A stretch of 64,000 nt of DNA from Bacteroidia bacterium (GTDB taxonomy: Bacteria; Bacteroidota; Bacteroidia; AKYH767-A; OLB10): positions 1,674,001 to 1,738,000 of the forward strand of contig JBAOIA010000011.1 of the NCBI GenBank assembly GCA_037045145.1, read 5' to 3'. The position numbers and the translations under genes are program-made. Each line of letters starts with the position of its first letter. Position 1 is the stretch's first letter. The notes below the pieces were generated by a model. It was not told the origin of the DNA. It saw only the letters and a list, made by a program, of their open reading frames with translations, and did no database searches. Positions 31,133 through 39,822 of this stretch are shown here, one piece after another.

Positions 31133-33919
31133 ATGAAGCTATTTTCTACAGTCAGTTTTTTCCTGACTTTATTGATTCTTCCTTTTCTTTCCTCTGCCCA
31201 GTCAGGAGTTTTAAAGGGGGTTATTTTAAATGAGAACAGTGTCCCGATGGCAGGCGAGGTGGTTGTGCTCAACGGCACTAACTTTCAATCAATCACAGAC
31301 AAAGACGGAGCATTTACTATAAGTGGTGTTACTTATGGCACCTACTCTCTTTCTGTGCAGGATGTTGCATACAGCGGTTTTAAACAAGAAGTAGTTGTGA
31401 ACGCTGAGACTGTTGATGTAGGCACTGTGAAATTGGTTTACAGTCCCGGAACAGCTACAACAGAGGCCGACATTCCTGTTGTAACGCTTGACGATGATGA
31501 ATTACAATCTAACTCTGCACAGTCAAGTGTTTCCAGTGTTTTAGGAGCATCTCGTGATGCCTTTACATCGGCTGCTAATTTTAATTTCAGTGTTGCACGA
31601 TTCAAAACCCGTGGTTATGACACAGAAAACTTCCCTACATTAATGAACGGCATTGCTGAAGAAGACTTAACCAATGGCCGTACTGCATTTTCAAGTTGGT
31701 CGGGTTTGAATGATGTTCTCAGGTCAAGAGAATCAACTTCAGGATTAAATCCTTCAACTTATTCTTTTGGAGGTATTGGAGGTTCATATAGTATTGACTC
31801 TCGTGCCGGAAGACAACGTAAGCAGATACAGGCTACATATTCATTAAGCAACAGAACCTATGACAATCGTTTTATGTTGACCTATGGAAGTGGATTTAAC
31901 AAAAAAGGATGGGCTTATTCAGCTTCTATTTCTAAAAGATGGGCTAAAGAAGGTTTTATCAAAGGAACCTATTATGACGGTTTTGCTTATTATTTAGGTG
32001 TTTCAAAAGTTGTCAATAAACATGAGTTTGATTTTACAATCTTAGGCAGTCAATATGAAAGTGCACGCTCATCATCTAATACTAAAGAAGTTTATGATAT
32101 AGCAGGTGATCATTATTATAATTCAAACTGGGGGTATCAGAATGGCGAAATACGGAATGCTAATATTGGACGCAGTCATCAGCCTGTGTTTACGTTAAAT
32201 CATGAGTATAAAATTAGTAATAATACAACCTGGTTTTCTGCCTTATCATATACAACGGGCAAACGTGAATCTACTGCATTGAATTGGTTTGCTGCTGACC
32301 CTCGTCCAACATACTACAGAAATTTGCCATCATGGCAAACAGATTCTGCAGCAGCAGCACAGGTTTATAATACACTGAAAGCAAATCCTGATTTATTACA
32401 AATCAACTGGGATAATATGTTACTTGCCAACGATCAAAATTTTCAAACAGTAAATAATGCCGATGGTGTTGCAGGTTCAGCAGTTAGTGGTAAGCAAGCA
32501 TTATATTTAATCGAGAATCGTGTAATTCAAACAAGCCGATTGAATTTTAATACTACATTTAATACTATTTTAAATGATAACATTACTACAAGTACAGGGT
32601 TATCTTTCCAGAAACAAACTTCGCGCTTTTATAAAGAAGCAGAAGATTTATTAGGTGCAGAGTTTTTTGTTGATATTGATAAATTCGCTAATCAGGATTT
32701 TCAGGATGAGCAATTAAGTCAGAGCGATTTAAATCACCCAAACAGAATAGTTCGTGAAGGTGACCGCTTTGGTTATGACTACGAGGCACACATTACTCAT
32801 GCACAGGCATGGACACAAGCTGTTGCCAAATACAATAAAATAGATATATTCGGTGCTATTCAGGCTGCTTATACTTCTATTTATAGGGAAGGTAACTATA
32901 AGAATGGATTGTTCCCGGACGACTCTTATGGTAAATCAAAAACTTACGTGTTTCCTGATATTGGTGTGAAAGCAGGTGCTACTTATAAAGTAAATGGCCG
33001 CAATTATGTTTTTGCAAATGCAGGTTATCTGACAAGAGCACCTTTCTTCAATAACATGTACTTGTCACCACGCTCAAGAAATACATCGGTAGCAGATATC
33101 ACAAGTGAAAAGATTACATCTGTAGAAGGTGGTTATTTGCATATTGCCCCAAAGATTAAAGGTAAACTTAAATTATACTATACCAATTTCAGAGATGGTA
33201 TTGAAAACCGCTCCTATTATCTGCAAGGATTTGGTACTAACAGTTATGTGAACTACACATTAACTGGAATTGAAAAAGTACATACAGGAACAGAAATTTC
33301 TGTTGATGCTAATCTGGGAATGGGTCTTTCTGCAATGGCAGTAGCTTCAATTGGGCAGTATTATTATAGCTCACGACCTACGGCAACTATAACAGTAGAT
33401 AATACCAACACTGTTCAATCATCAGGCGAAGTGGTGTATATGAAAAACCTTCATGTTGACAACACACCTCAAAATGCATTTACAGTAGGATTGAACTACC
33501 GTTCAAAAAAATTCTGGTATGTTGGTGTTAATGCCAATTGTTTCTCTAATTCTTATGTAGAAGCAAGCCCGGCAAGACGCACCGGTGACATCATTGATGG
33601 TGTAGATGAAAACAGTCAGGCATGGGAAAAAATATTGGGACAGGAGCGTTACGATTCACAAATGACTCTCGATTTGAGTGCAGGATGGTCAATTAAAATG
33701 AACAACCATATCAAAGCTTTAAAGAGAAATACCTTCTTCCTAATTAACCTTAACATCAATAACCTGCTCGATAATAAAGACATTATCACAAATGGATATG
33801 AACAAGGCAGACTGGATAAATCTGCTGTTCTTTCAGGAAGACCTGATGTATTTGCTTCAAAATACAGTTATGCTTTTGGCAGAACGTATATGATCAGCTT
33901 TATTTTAAGAATGAATTAA
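31133..33919 (+). CDS. TonB-dependent receptor with N-terminal carboxypeptidase-regulatory-like domain
   Basis: This 928-residue outer-membrane protein has a signal peptide (about 1-22, ending LSSAQ). A CarboxypepD_reg-like beta-sandwich follows at about 23-105 (GVLKGVILNENSVPMAGEVV, DKDGAFTISGV, YGTYSLSV). The plug occupies about 120-225, and the 22-strand barrel runs to the C-terminus. It ends YAFGRTYMISFILRMN, with the aromatic and Arg spacing typical of a last barrel strand. Such receptors import substrates bound at the cell surface using TonB-ExbBD energy. The next genes encode a DUF5689-type lipoprotein (27 bases downstream) and a secreted phospholipase-D-fold protein, and exbB-exbD-tonB follow within 5 kb. 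The ligand is not shown by the sequence; neighbours suggest products of nucleic acid or phosphodiester cleavage. Confidence 0.92.
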   Translation: MKLFSTVSFFLTLLILPFLSSAQSGVLKGVILNENSVPMAGEVVVLNGTNFQSITDKDGAFTISGVTYGTYSLSVQDVAYSGFKQEVVVNAETVDVGTVKLVYSPGTATTEADIPVVTLDDDELQSNSAQSSVSSVLGASRDAFTSAANFNFSVARFKTRGYDTENFPTLMNGIAEEDLTNGRTAFSSWSGLNDVLRSRESTSGLNPSTYSFGGIGGSYSIDSRAGRQRKQIQATYSLSNRTYDNRFMLTYGSGFNKKGWAYSASISKRWAKEGFIKGTYYDGFAYYLGVSKVVNKHEFDFTILGSQYESARSSSNTKEVYDIAGDHYYNSNWGYQNGEIRNANIGRSHQPVFTLNHEYKISNNTTWFSALSYTTGKRESTALNWFAADPRPTYYRNLPSWQTDSAAAAQVYNTLKANPDLLQINWDNMLLANDQNFQTVNNADGVAGSAVSGKQALYLIENRVIQTSRLNFNTTFNTILNDNITTSTGLSFQKQTSRFYKEAEDLLGAEFFVDIDKFANQDFQDEQLSQSDLNHPNRIVREGDRFGYDYEAHITHAQAWTQAVAKYNKIDIFGAIQAAYTSIYREGNYKNGLFPDDSYGKSKTYVFPDIGVKAGATYKVNGRNYVFANAGYLTRAPFFNNMYLSPRSRNTSVADITSEKITSVEGGYLHIAPKIKGKLKLYYTNFRDGIENRSYYLQGFGTNSYVNYTLTGIEKVHTGTEISVDANLGMGLSAMAVASIGQYYYSSRPTATITVDNTNTVQSSGEVVYMKNLHVDNTPQNAFTVGLNYRSKKFWYVGVNANCFSNSYVEASPARRTGDIIDGVDENSQAWEKILGQERYDSQMTLDLSAGWSIKMNNHIKALKRNTFFLINLNINNLLDNKDIITNGYEQGRLDKSAVLSGRPDVFASKYSYAFGRTYMISFILRMN

Positions 33920-33946
33920 TAACTAAATTAGAAATATAATAAAACA

Positions 33947-35368
33947 ATGATAAAGAATATAAAAATCACAACAGCATTTGCAATTCTTGCAATTACTTTA
34001 AGTACTGTTTCCTGCGTTAAAAAGGATGATTTTGACAATGCACCTACTACTAATGTTGATCCGGATATTATTACCAATGCAACAGTATCAAGTGTTGTAA
34101 CCTTAGCTAATGCAACCGGGCCGGTTCAGATAACTTCTGATTTAACTTTCTCTGCTGTTATAGTGGCAGATGATAAATCTGGTAATTATTATAAGGAGAT
34201 GATTATGCAGGATTCGACAGCAGGTATCAGTATATTACTTGATCAACCGTCATATTTTACATCTCTGTTTATTGGAAGAAGAGTTTTTGTTAAAGCAAAA
34301 GGCTTGTATATCCAATCCGTAAATGGTACTCCTAAAATGGGTATCTTAAATGCCGGTGCAGTGGATGCAATTCCTGCTGCTGAAATCGGGAACTATCTTG
34401 TAGGCGGTAAATGGGGATTAACTGTTGTTCCGGCAAAAAGAAAGCTAAATGCATTAACAGATGCCGACTTAAATACACTTGTTCAGTTTGATAGCGTTGC
34501 ATTTGCATCAGCAGAAGTTGGTTTGCCATTTGGCGATGCTGCAAATAAGTCAACTGTTAACCGAAATATTCAGGACTGTTTTGGAAATTCATTAATTGTG
34601 AGAACAAGTGGCTATGCCAATTTTGCAACTACTCTTATTCCATGCAAAGGTGGTTCAATAACTGCAATTTATCAGAAGTATAATGCAACTCCTCAGGTAT
34701 TTCTTCGTGATATGAATGATGTGCCTGCAAATATTGAGCGCTGCGATGGTGTTGTTTGCACCCCGGTTTATGTTTCGATTGACAGCATAAGAACATTGTT
34801 TGCATCCGGTACAACAACAGTTCCCGGAGGTTTTCATATTAAGGCAACAGTGATTTCTGATTATACTACTTCTGCTCTTGATACAAGAAATGTTATTGTA
34901 CAAGATGCAACAGGTGGAATCTGCCTGCGTTATAGCACTGCACCAAACTTTTCAATGAACTCTCAGTATGATTTTAATGTTGGCGGACTTACATTAGCTG
35001 AGTTTAACGGATGGCTGCAGATAAATAATATGGCCGGAGGTCTTTCGATAACAGGGTTAGCACCAATCACACCAACTGTTATTGATTTGGCAACTGCAAC
35101 TGCAGATTTTGAGCAGTATGAATCAATGCTTATAAAAGTAAATAGTGTTACCATCAATAATGGAACATCAACTAATTATGGCGCCAATGGAGGCAGCCTT
35201 ACTATTTCTGATGGCAGCACACCAAATACAGTAGTGCTCTATTGTCGCAGTGCTGCAACCTTTGCATCATCTCCAACACCAACAACACCGGTTAGTATTA
35301 CAGGAATCCTGACTCAATTTAGTACTACCAAACAATTTCAGATTAGAAATTTAGGTGATATTCAATAA
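33947..35368 (+). CDS. DUF5689-type surface or periplasmic lipoprotein
   Basis: This 473-residue protein has a lipoprotein signal with lipobox LSTVSC (Cys at about residue 23). Two similar OB-fold-like halves follow. The first is about 45-255 (DLTFSAVIVADDKSGNYYKE, then MIMQDSTAGISILLD). The second is about 270-470 (GGFHIKATVISDYTTSALD, NVIVQDATGGICLRY). This is the arrangement I associate with DUF5689 proteins, which are often encoded next to a TonB-dependent receptor in Bacteroidota. It probably sits on the outer membrane as a binding partner of the receptor encoded 27 bases upstream. It ends at a strong hairpin terminator. The family has no settled function; naming it DUF5689 is from pattern memory and not from a search. 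Confidence 0.8.
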   Translation: MIKNIKITTAFAILAITLSTVSCVKKDDFDNAPTTNVDPDIITNATVSSVVTLANATGPVQITSDLTFSAVIVADDKSGNYYKEMIMQDSTAGISILLDQPSYFTSLFIGRRVFVKAKGLYIQSVNGTPKMGILNAGAVDAIPAAEIGNYLVGGKWGLTVVPAKRKLNALTDADLNTLVQFDSVAFASAEVGLPFGDAANKSTVNRNIQDCFGNSLIVRTSGYANFATTLIPCKGGSITAIYQKYNATPQVFLRDMNDVPANIERCDGVVCTPVYVSIDSIRTLFASGTTTVPGGFHIKATVISDYTTSALDTRNVIVQDATGGICLRYSTAPNFSMNSQYDFNVGGLTLAEFNGWLQINNMAGGLSITGLAPITPTVIDLATATADFEQYESMLIKVNSVTINNGTSTNYGANGGSLTISDGSTPNTVVLYCRSAATFASSPTPTTPVSITGILTQFSTTKQFQIRNLGDIQ

Positions 35369-35384
35369 GCAATAAATATTTTTG

Positions 35385-35420
35385 ACGCAGTGTAGGATTC
35401 TTCTGCACTGCGTTTTTCTT
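35385..35420 (+). terminator. Intrinsic terminator after the receptor-lipoprotein pair
   Basis: A 13-base-pair stem with two G-T wobbles (35385-35397 with 35401-35413) has the loop TTC and is followed by TTTTTCTTTT. It separates the receptor and lipoprotein genes from the downstream phospholipase-D-fold gene. It also argues against the TTG start at 35382 for that gene. Confidence 0.85.
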
Positions 35421-35435
35421 TTAATAAGAACACAA

Positions 35436-37655
35436 ATGAAGCCTCTAATTAGTATTGTTTTTTTTGTTCTACTGTTGCAGAATGGTTTTGCACAGTTAGT
35501 TTCCATTGCTACAGCTCGAACTTCGCCCACAGGCACTCAAGTAACGGTTACGGGTGTTTGTGTCAATGGGCAGGAGTTAGGAAATATTCGGTACATCAAT
35601 GATGGAACAGGAAGTGTTGCTGTGTTCAGTACACAGCTAAATACAACTGTTCGTGGCGATGCCATTATGGTTACAGGAGTACTTTCAGATTATTTTGGAT
35701 TACTTGAAATTACTAATCTAACATCTTTTCAGAATATGGGTGGTGGCAATAACTTGCCTGCACCAATTGTGACAACGCCATTGCTGCTCGATGAAAGTAC
35801 AGAAAGTCATTTAGTGCGAATTGATGGTGTTGTGTTTAACAATGGCGGTGGAACTTTTGTTGGTAATGCTAACTATGCTTTTACTTCCAATGGCGAAAGT
35901 GGTCAGGTTCGTGTTGCAGCCAATACCAATCTTGTAGGTCAGCCTATTCCTTCCGGTGCTGTTAGCCTCATTGCAGTCTGCAGTCAGTATCAAGCGGTGT
36001 ATCAACTACTGCCCCGCGATCAAAACGATATTTTTATTTCATCAACTTTTTACATGACCTCACCGCCTGTTCAGCAAAATATCAACACAGCAGGTTTTGA
36101 TGTCAACTGGACTACCAATCTGCCTGCTTCTTCTTTTATTGAATATGGACTTACACCTGCTCTTGAATTGGGAATTCTTAACGGCACATCAGGTAGTGCA
36201 AATCATACGGTAACACTTTCAGGTGCATCACCTTCTCAGGTGTATTATGTAAAGGCATTTTCTGTAAATGGAAATGATACCGCAACAGCTACTGTTAAAA
36301 TTTACATCACGGCCTCACTTTCAAGCGGTGATATGAAAGTTTATTTTAATAAGGCAGTCAACAATAGCTATGCATGGACACCTGCAAACAATGCTATACA
36401 ATTGCCGGGAGCTTTTCAGGATACCATTGCAGCATATATCAACCGATCACAAATGAGTGTAGATATTGCAATTTATAATTTTGAAAACAGTGGAACATCA
36501 CAGATTGTACAGGCTATTAATGATGCAGACAACAGAGGTGTTGCAGTAAGAATTATCTATGATGGCGGAAATGCCAACAGTGGGTTGGCATTGTTGAACC
36601 CGACAATAAATATGCTTCCATCGCCAACTACACCTCCGGGTTATTATTCCATCATGCATAATAAGTTTGTTGTAATTGACGCCAAATCAAGTGATGCAAA
36701 CAACCCTATTGTGATTTCCGGATCAACCAATTTCACAAATGCTCAACTCAATAATGATGCAAATAATTTATTGATTGTACAGGATAAGTCACTTGCAATT
36801 GGTTATACAATGGAATTTGAAGAAATGTGGGGTAGCAATGTACTTCAGCCCAATTCTGCCAATTCCAAATTTGGACCGGATAAGAAAGACAACACGCCTC
36901 ATGAATATAATATTGGCGGCAATCGAGTAGAGTCTTATTTCAGTCCATCTGATAATGTAAACAATCAAATAATGACAACTGTTGAATCTGCAGATCAGCA
37001 AATGCAGTTTGCTTTATTGGTGTTTACCCGATTTGATGTTGCTTATGTTGCCGAAGACCGTATTTTAAATCATGGTGTAGATGCCTATGGCATAGTTGAT
37101 GACACTGGCAGTGGTGGTGGACAGGCATACAGTATTCTGAATGCTGTTATGGGTTCAAAATTGATGCTTTACAATCATTCAACACAAACCGGATTGTTGC
37201 ACCACAAATACCTGATTGTTGATCAGAATAATCCTTCAAGTGACCCATTGGTGCTGACAGGGTCGCATAACTGGAGTACAACTGCCAATCAGAAAAACGA
37301 TGAAAATACTTTAATCATACATAACAGAAACATTGCCAATCAGTACTATCAGGAATTTGTAAGACGATTTACTGATAATGGCGGTGTGCTTGGTTTGAAT
37401 GAATCAGAACAGGGCATGACAGTAACCTTGTATCCCAATCCTGCATCTGAAAATTTATTTATTAGTCTTAGTCATACACATGAGAATAATTACCAATTCG
37501 AGCTTTTTGACGTTGCCGGTAAAAAGGTAATGCAAATGAAACTGCAAGAAGGCAATTCCGGGATGATTTCTTTAGGAAGATTGAACAAAGGCATCTATTT
37601 CTATAAGGTTAGAGGCGAAAAAGTGATGAATTCAGGCAAACTGATTATCAATTAG
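35436..37655 (+). CDS. Secreted phospholipase-D-fold hydrolase with OB-fold N-terminus and T9SS sorting domain
   Basis: This 739-residue protein starts at the ATG at 35436, with signal peptide MKPLISIVFFVLLLQNGFAQ. Residues ~20-215 form two OB-like modules (TGTQVTVTGVCVNGQELG, NDGTGSVAVFSTQL) that resemble the DUF5689 halves of the upstream lipoprotein. A fibronectin-III-like linker follows at about 220-310. Two HKD catalytic motifs of the PLD superfamily lie in the C-terminal half: HNKFVVID followed by SGSTNF, and HHKYLIVD followed by TGSHNW. The end (VTLYPNPASENLFISLS onward) is a T9SS type A sorting domain. PLD-fold enzymes cut phosphodiesters in phospholipids or nucleic acids. The OB-fold pairing makes an extracellular nuclease more attractive than a phospholipase, but this is inference. 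Confidence 0.9.
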   Translation: MKPLISIVFFVLLLQNGFAQLVSIATARTSPTGTQVTVTGVCVNGQELGNIRYINDGTGSVAVFSTQLNTTVRGDAIMVTGVLSDYFGLLEITNLTSFQNMGGGNNLPAPIVTTPLLLDESTESHLVRIDGVVFNNGGGTFVGNANYAFTSNGESGQVRVAANTNLVGQPIPSGAVSLIAVCSQYQAVYQLLPRDQNDIFISSTFYMTSPPVQQNINTAGFDVNWTTNLPASSFIEYGLTPALELGILNGTSGSANHTVTLSGASPSQVYYVKAFSVNGNDTATATVKIYITASLSSGDMKVYFNKAVNNSYAWTPANNAIQLPGAFQDTIAAYINRSQMSVDIAIYNFENSGTSQIVQAINDADNRGVAVRIIYDGGNANSGLALLNPTINMLPSPTTPPGYYSIMHNKFVVIDAKSSDANNPIVISGSTNFTNAQLNNDANNLLIVQDKSLAIGYTMEFEEMWGSNVLQPNSANSKFGPDKKDNTPHEYNIGGNRVESYFSPSDNVNNQIMTTVESADQQMQFALLVFTRFDVAYVAEDRILNHGVDAYGIVDDTGSGGGQAYSILNAVMGSKLMLYNHSTQTGLLHHKYLIVDQNNPSSDPLVLTGSHNWSTTANQKNDENTLIIHNRNIANQYYQEFVRRFTDNGGVLGLNESEQGMTVTLYPNPASENLFISLSHTHENNYQFELFDVAGKKVMQMKLQEGNSGMISLGRLNKGIYFYKVRGEKVMNSGKLIIN

Positions 37656-37676
37656 GCGGACTTTATCTTCCACTTA

Positions 37677-37694
37677 GCTCATTTTAGTATGAGC
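37677..37694. terminator. Weak hairpin downstream of the phospholipase-D-fold gene
   Basis: GCTCAT (37677-37682) pairs with ATGAGC (37689-37694) around a six-base loop, with a T-rich tract 8-15 bases later. It may act as a weak terminator before the exbB promoter. Confidence 0.3.
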
Positions 37695-37822
37695 AATTTA
37701 TACTTTTTTACTTTTATTATCGTTTGCCTTATCAACAAAACTGTGTTTAAAATAGCAGTGAAACTTGATTATTTAATAAGGGCATGGGCGTACTTTTACT
37801 GTTCTAAAATTTCGAATTCAAC

Positions 37823-38521
37823 ATGAGCATTTTATTGCAAATTACTCAAGCTGTTACAGATAGCGCCACTGCATTACAGCCTGCGGTGAAGGCCGAGCAA
37901 TCCATTTCGTTTCTTGATTTGGTTATAAAGGGTGGACCTATAATGATTCCGTTAGGATTGTTGTCGGTTGCTGCTGTTTATATTTTTTTCGAACGATATT
38001 TTACGATTAGAAAATCGTCAAACATTGATAAAAATTTTATCAATCAGATAAAAGACTTTGTTCATACCGGTAATGTTGATGCAGCAAAAGCCTTGTGCAG
38101 AAACACAAATCATCCTGTGGCAAGAATGATTGAAAAAGGTTTGTTGCGTCTGGGTAAACCTATCCGTGATATAGAATCATCAATTGAAAATGTGGGCAAG
38201 CTCGAAATTTATAAACTTGAAAAGAACCTGAGTTTCTTAGGAACAATTGCAGGTATTGCACCAATGTTTGGTTTCCTTGGAACAATCTTCGGTGTAATCA
38301 AGATTTTTTATCAGATATCGTTAGAGAATAGTTTGCAGATAGACACCATTTCAGGAGGCTTGTATGTGAAAATGATTACCAGTGCAGCAGGTTTGTTAAT
38401 TGGTGTTGCCGCTTATGCAGGTTATCATTATCTGATATCGTTAGTTGACCGCGCTGTTAATAAAATGGAGATAAACGCTGTTGAGTTTATTGACCTGCTC
38501 GAAGAGCCTGTAAAAAAATAA
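37823..38521 (+). CDS. exbB: MotA/TolQ/ExbB proton channel protein
   Basis: This 232-residue inner-membrane protein has three predicted membrane segments. They lie near residues 34-53 (IMIPLGLLSVAAVYIFF), 138-160 (FLGTIAGIAPMFGFLGTIFG) and 186-207 (ITSAAGLLIGVAAYAGYHYL). The cytoplasmic loop between the first two contains the family's AAKALCRNTNHPVARMIEKG region. The GTIxGIAPMFGFLGTIFGVI motif is diagnostic. With ExbD and TonB it uses the proton gradient to power TonB-dependent receptors. exbD follows after 30 bases and tonB directly after that. The short N-terminal tail (about 30 residues) before the first membrane segment is normal for Bacteroidota. Confidence 0.95.
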   Translation: MSILLQITQAVTDSATALQPAVKAEQSISFLDLVIKGGPIMIPLGLLSVAAVYIFFERYFTIRKSSNIDKNFINQIKDFVHTGNVDAAKALCRNTNHPVARMIEKGLLRLGKPIRDIESSIENVGKLEIYKLEKNLSFLGTIAGIAPMFGFLGTIFGVIKIFYQISLENSLQIDTISGGLYVKMITSAAGLLIGVAAYAGYHYLISLVDRAVNKMEINAVEFIDLLEEPVKK

Positions 38522-38551
38522 TTGTGAAATCCTGTTAATCCAAGCATCATT

Positions 38552-38956
38552 ATGGCATTGAATCTGAGAAGGCGAAATAAAATGACCGGGGAAGTCTTTG
38601 TTGGCTCCCTCAATGATATTATGTTTTTCCTTTTATTATTTTTCCTGATTACGTCAACAATGGCAACACCAAACGTTTTGAAACTGTTGTTGCCGAATGC
38701 AAAAACCAGCAAGCCTGCGGTAAAGCATCCGGTGACAATTTCAGTTACTGCCGATATGCAATATGCAGTGAACAATCAGGTCGTTGCGTTTGATCAGCTG
38801 GAAAGCTCTATTCTTACTCAATTGCAAGGTCAGGAAGATCCAACAGCAATTTTGAAAGTTGATAAAAGTGTTCAGGTACAAGGGTTAGTTGACTTGCTTG
38901 ACATTGGTGCCCGCAATAAAATAAAAATGGTGCTTGCTACCAACACAGTGAAGTAA
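38552..38956 (+). CDS. exbD: Biopolymer transport protein ExbD/TolR
   Basis: This 134-residue protein has one N-terminal membrane segment, NDIMFFLLLFFLITSTM (about 21-37). It includes Asp22, which corresponds to the proton-carrying Asp of ExbD. A periplasmic ExbD/TolR domain follows (VTISVTADMQYAVNNQVV, EDPTAILKVDKSVQ). It lies between exbB and tonB in one operon, with a one-base gap before the tonB-like gene. It couples proton flow to the energy transducer. Confidence 0.94.
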   Translation: MALNLRRRNKMTGEVFVGSLNDIMFFLLLFFLITSTMATPNVLKLLLPNAKTSKPAVKHPVTISVTADMQYAVNNQVVAFDQLESSILTQLQGQEDPTAILKVDKSVQVQGLVDLLDIGARNKIKMVLATNTVK

Positions 38957-38957
38957 T

Positions 38958-39821
38958 ATGGAAGTTCCCGCTATAAAAAGAAACTCTTTAATTTTAACTC
39001 TGGTGCTACACGGCATCTTGTTGTTTCTTTTATGGTGGTTCACAATGCACACAAAAATTCCACCATTCGGTGGGGGTGGCGGAGCAGAATCTTCTAACCT
39101 TGGTTTTGTTGAGTTGTCAACAGGAAACATTCAGCCCGAATCTGAAAATGTTTCTGAAAATCCACAACCTTTAACAGCAACACCTTCTGCTGTCGTTGAA
39201 GAACAAAATTATACTACGCAGCAAACAGAAGAGAGTGCTGTTGTTGAAGCTAAAAAAGAAAAGATTCCGGAGAAAAAAGTTATTAAAACAATTGAGGCAC
39301 CTGTAAAAACTGAAGTTAAAAAAGTAGAGCCTGTAGTGCCTAAAGTAAATGCAGAGGCATTATATCCGGGCAAGAAAAATAATTCTGTTTCGCAGGGAAC
39401 ATCAAACTCCGGCAGCGGTGATCAGGGAACACGTGATGGTGATCCCAATGCATTATATCAAGGTAAAGGTACAGGCCAAGGTGGAAGCGGTAGTGGTGGA
39501 GGAGAGGGTGATGGTTCCGGTCCCGGAAAAGGTAGTGGCTCCGGTCCGGGTTTTTCTTATGATTTAGCAGGAAGGTCTGTACGTGCCAAGCCAACAATTT
39601 ATGACAACAGTCAGGAGACGGGAAAGGTAGTTGTATCAATTAAAGTTGATAAGTACGGTAATGTTATTGATGCAGTTCCCGGTGCAAGAGGTTCAACTAC
39701 CACAAGCGCTAATCTTTTCAGAAAAGCAAAAGACGCTGCATTTAAAGCAAAATTTAATCAAAGTCCACAGGGAGTTGAAGAACAAAGAGGAACCATTACC
39801 TTTGTTTTTCTTGTTCAGTAA
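38958..39821 (+). CDS. tonB: TonB-family energy transducer
   Basis: This 287-residue protein has an N-terminal membrane segment (about 10-29, SLILTLVLHGILLFLLWWF). His18 matches the functionally important His of E. coli TonB. The periplasmic linker is Glu/Lys/Pro-rich at 85-130, then a very Gly/Ser-rich stretch at about 145-195 (GQGGSGSGGGEGDGSGPG). The C-terminal domain (about 205-287, GKVVVSIKVDKYGNVIDAV to ITFVFLVQ) has the TonB C-terminal strand-helix pattern. It should span the periplasm and contact TonB boxes of receptors such as the one encoded at 31133. It is co-transcribed with exbB and exbD, and folC begins two bases after its stop. Confidence 0.92.
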   Translation: MEVPAIKRNSLILTLVLHGILLFLLWWFTMHTKIPPFGGGGGAESSNLGFVELSTGNIQPESENVSENPQPLTATPSAVVEEQNYTTQQTEESAVVEAKKEKIPEKKVIKTIEAPVKTEVKKVEPVVPKVNAEALYPGKKNNSVSQGTSNSGSGDQGTRDGDPNALYQGKGTGQGGSGSGGGEGDGSGPGKGSGSGPGFSYDLAGRSVRAKPTIYDNSQETGKVVVSIKVDKYGNVIDAVPGARGSTTTSANLFRKAKDAAFKAKFNQSPQGVEEQRGTITFVFLVQ

Positions 39822-39822
39822 A

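Noticed and set aside
35382..35435. TTG start for the phospholipase-D-fold gene
   Set aside because: It lies within the hairpin terminator of the previous gene, and the ATG at 35436 begins a clean signal peptide.
39631..39822. Extended N-terminus for folC
   Set aside because: The upstream part is an alternate reading of the tonB C-terminal domain; the family start is the ATG at 39823.
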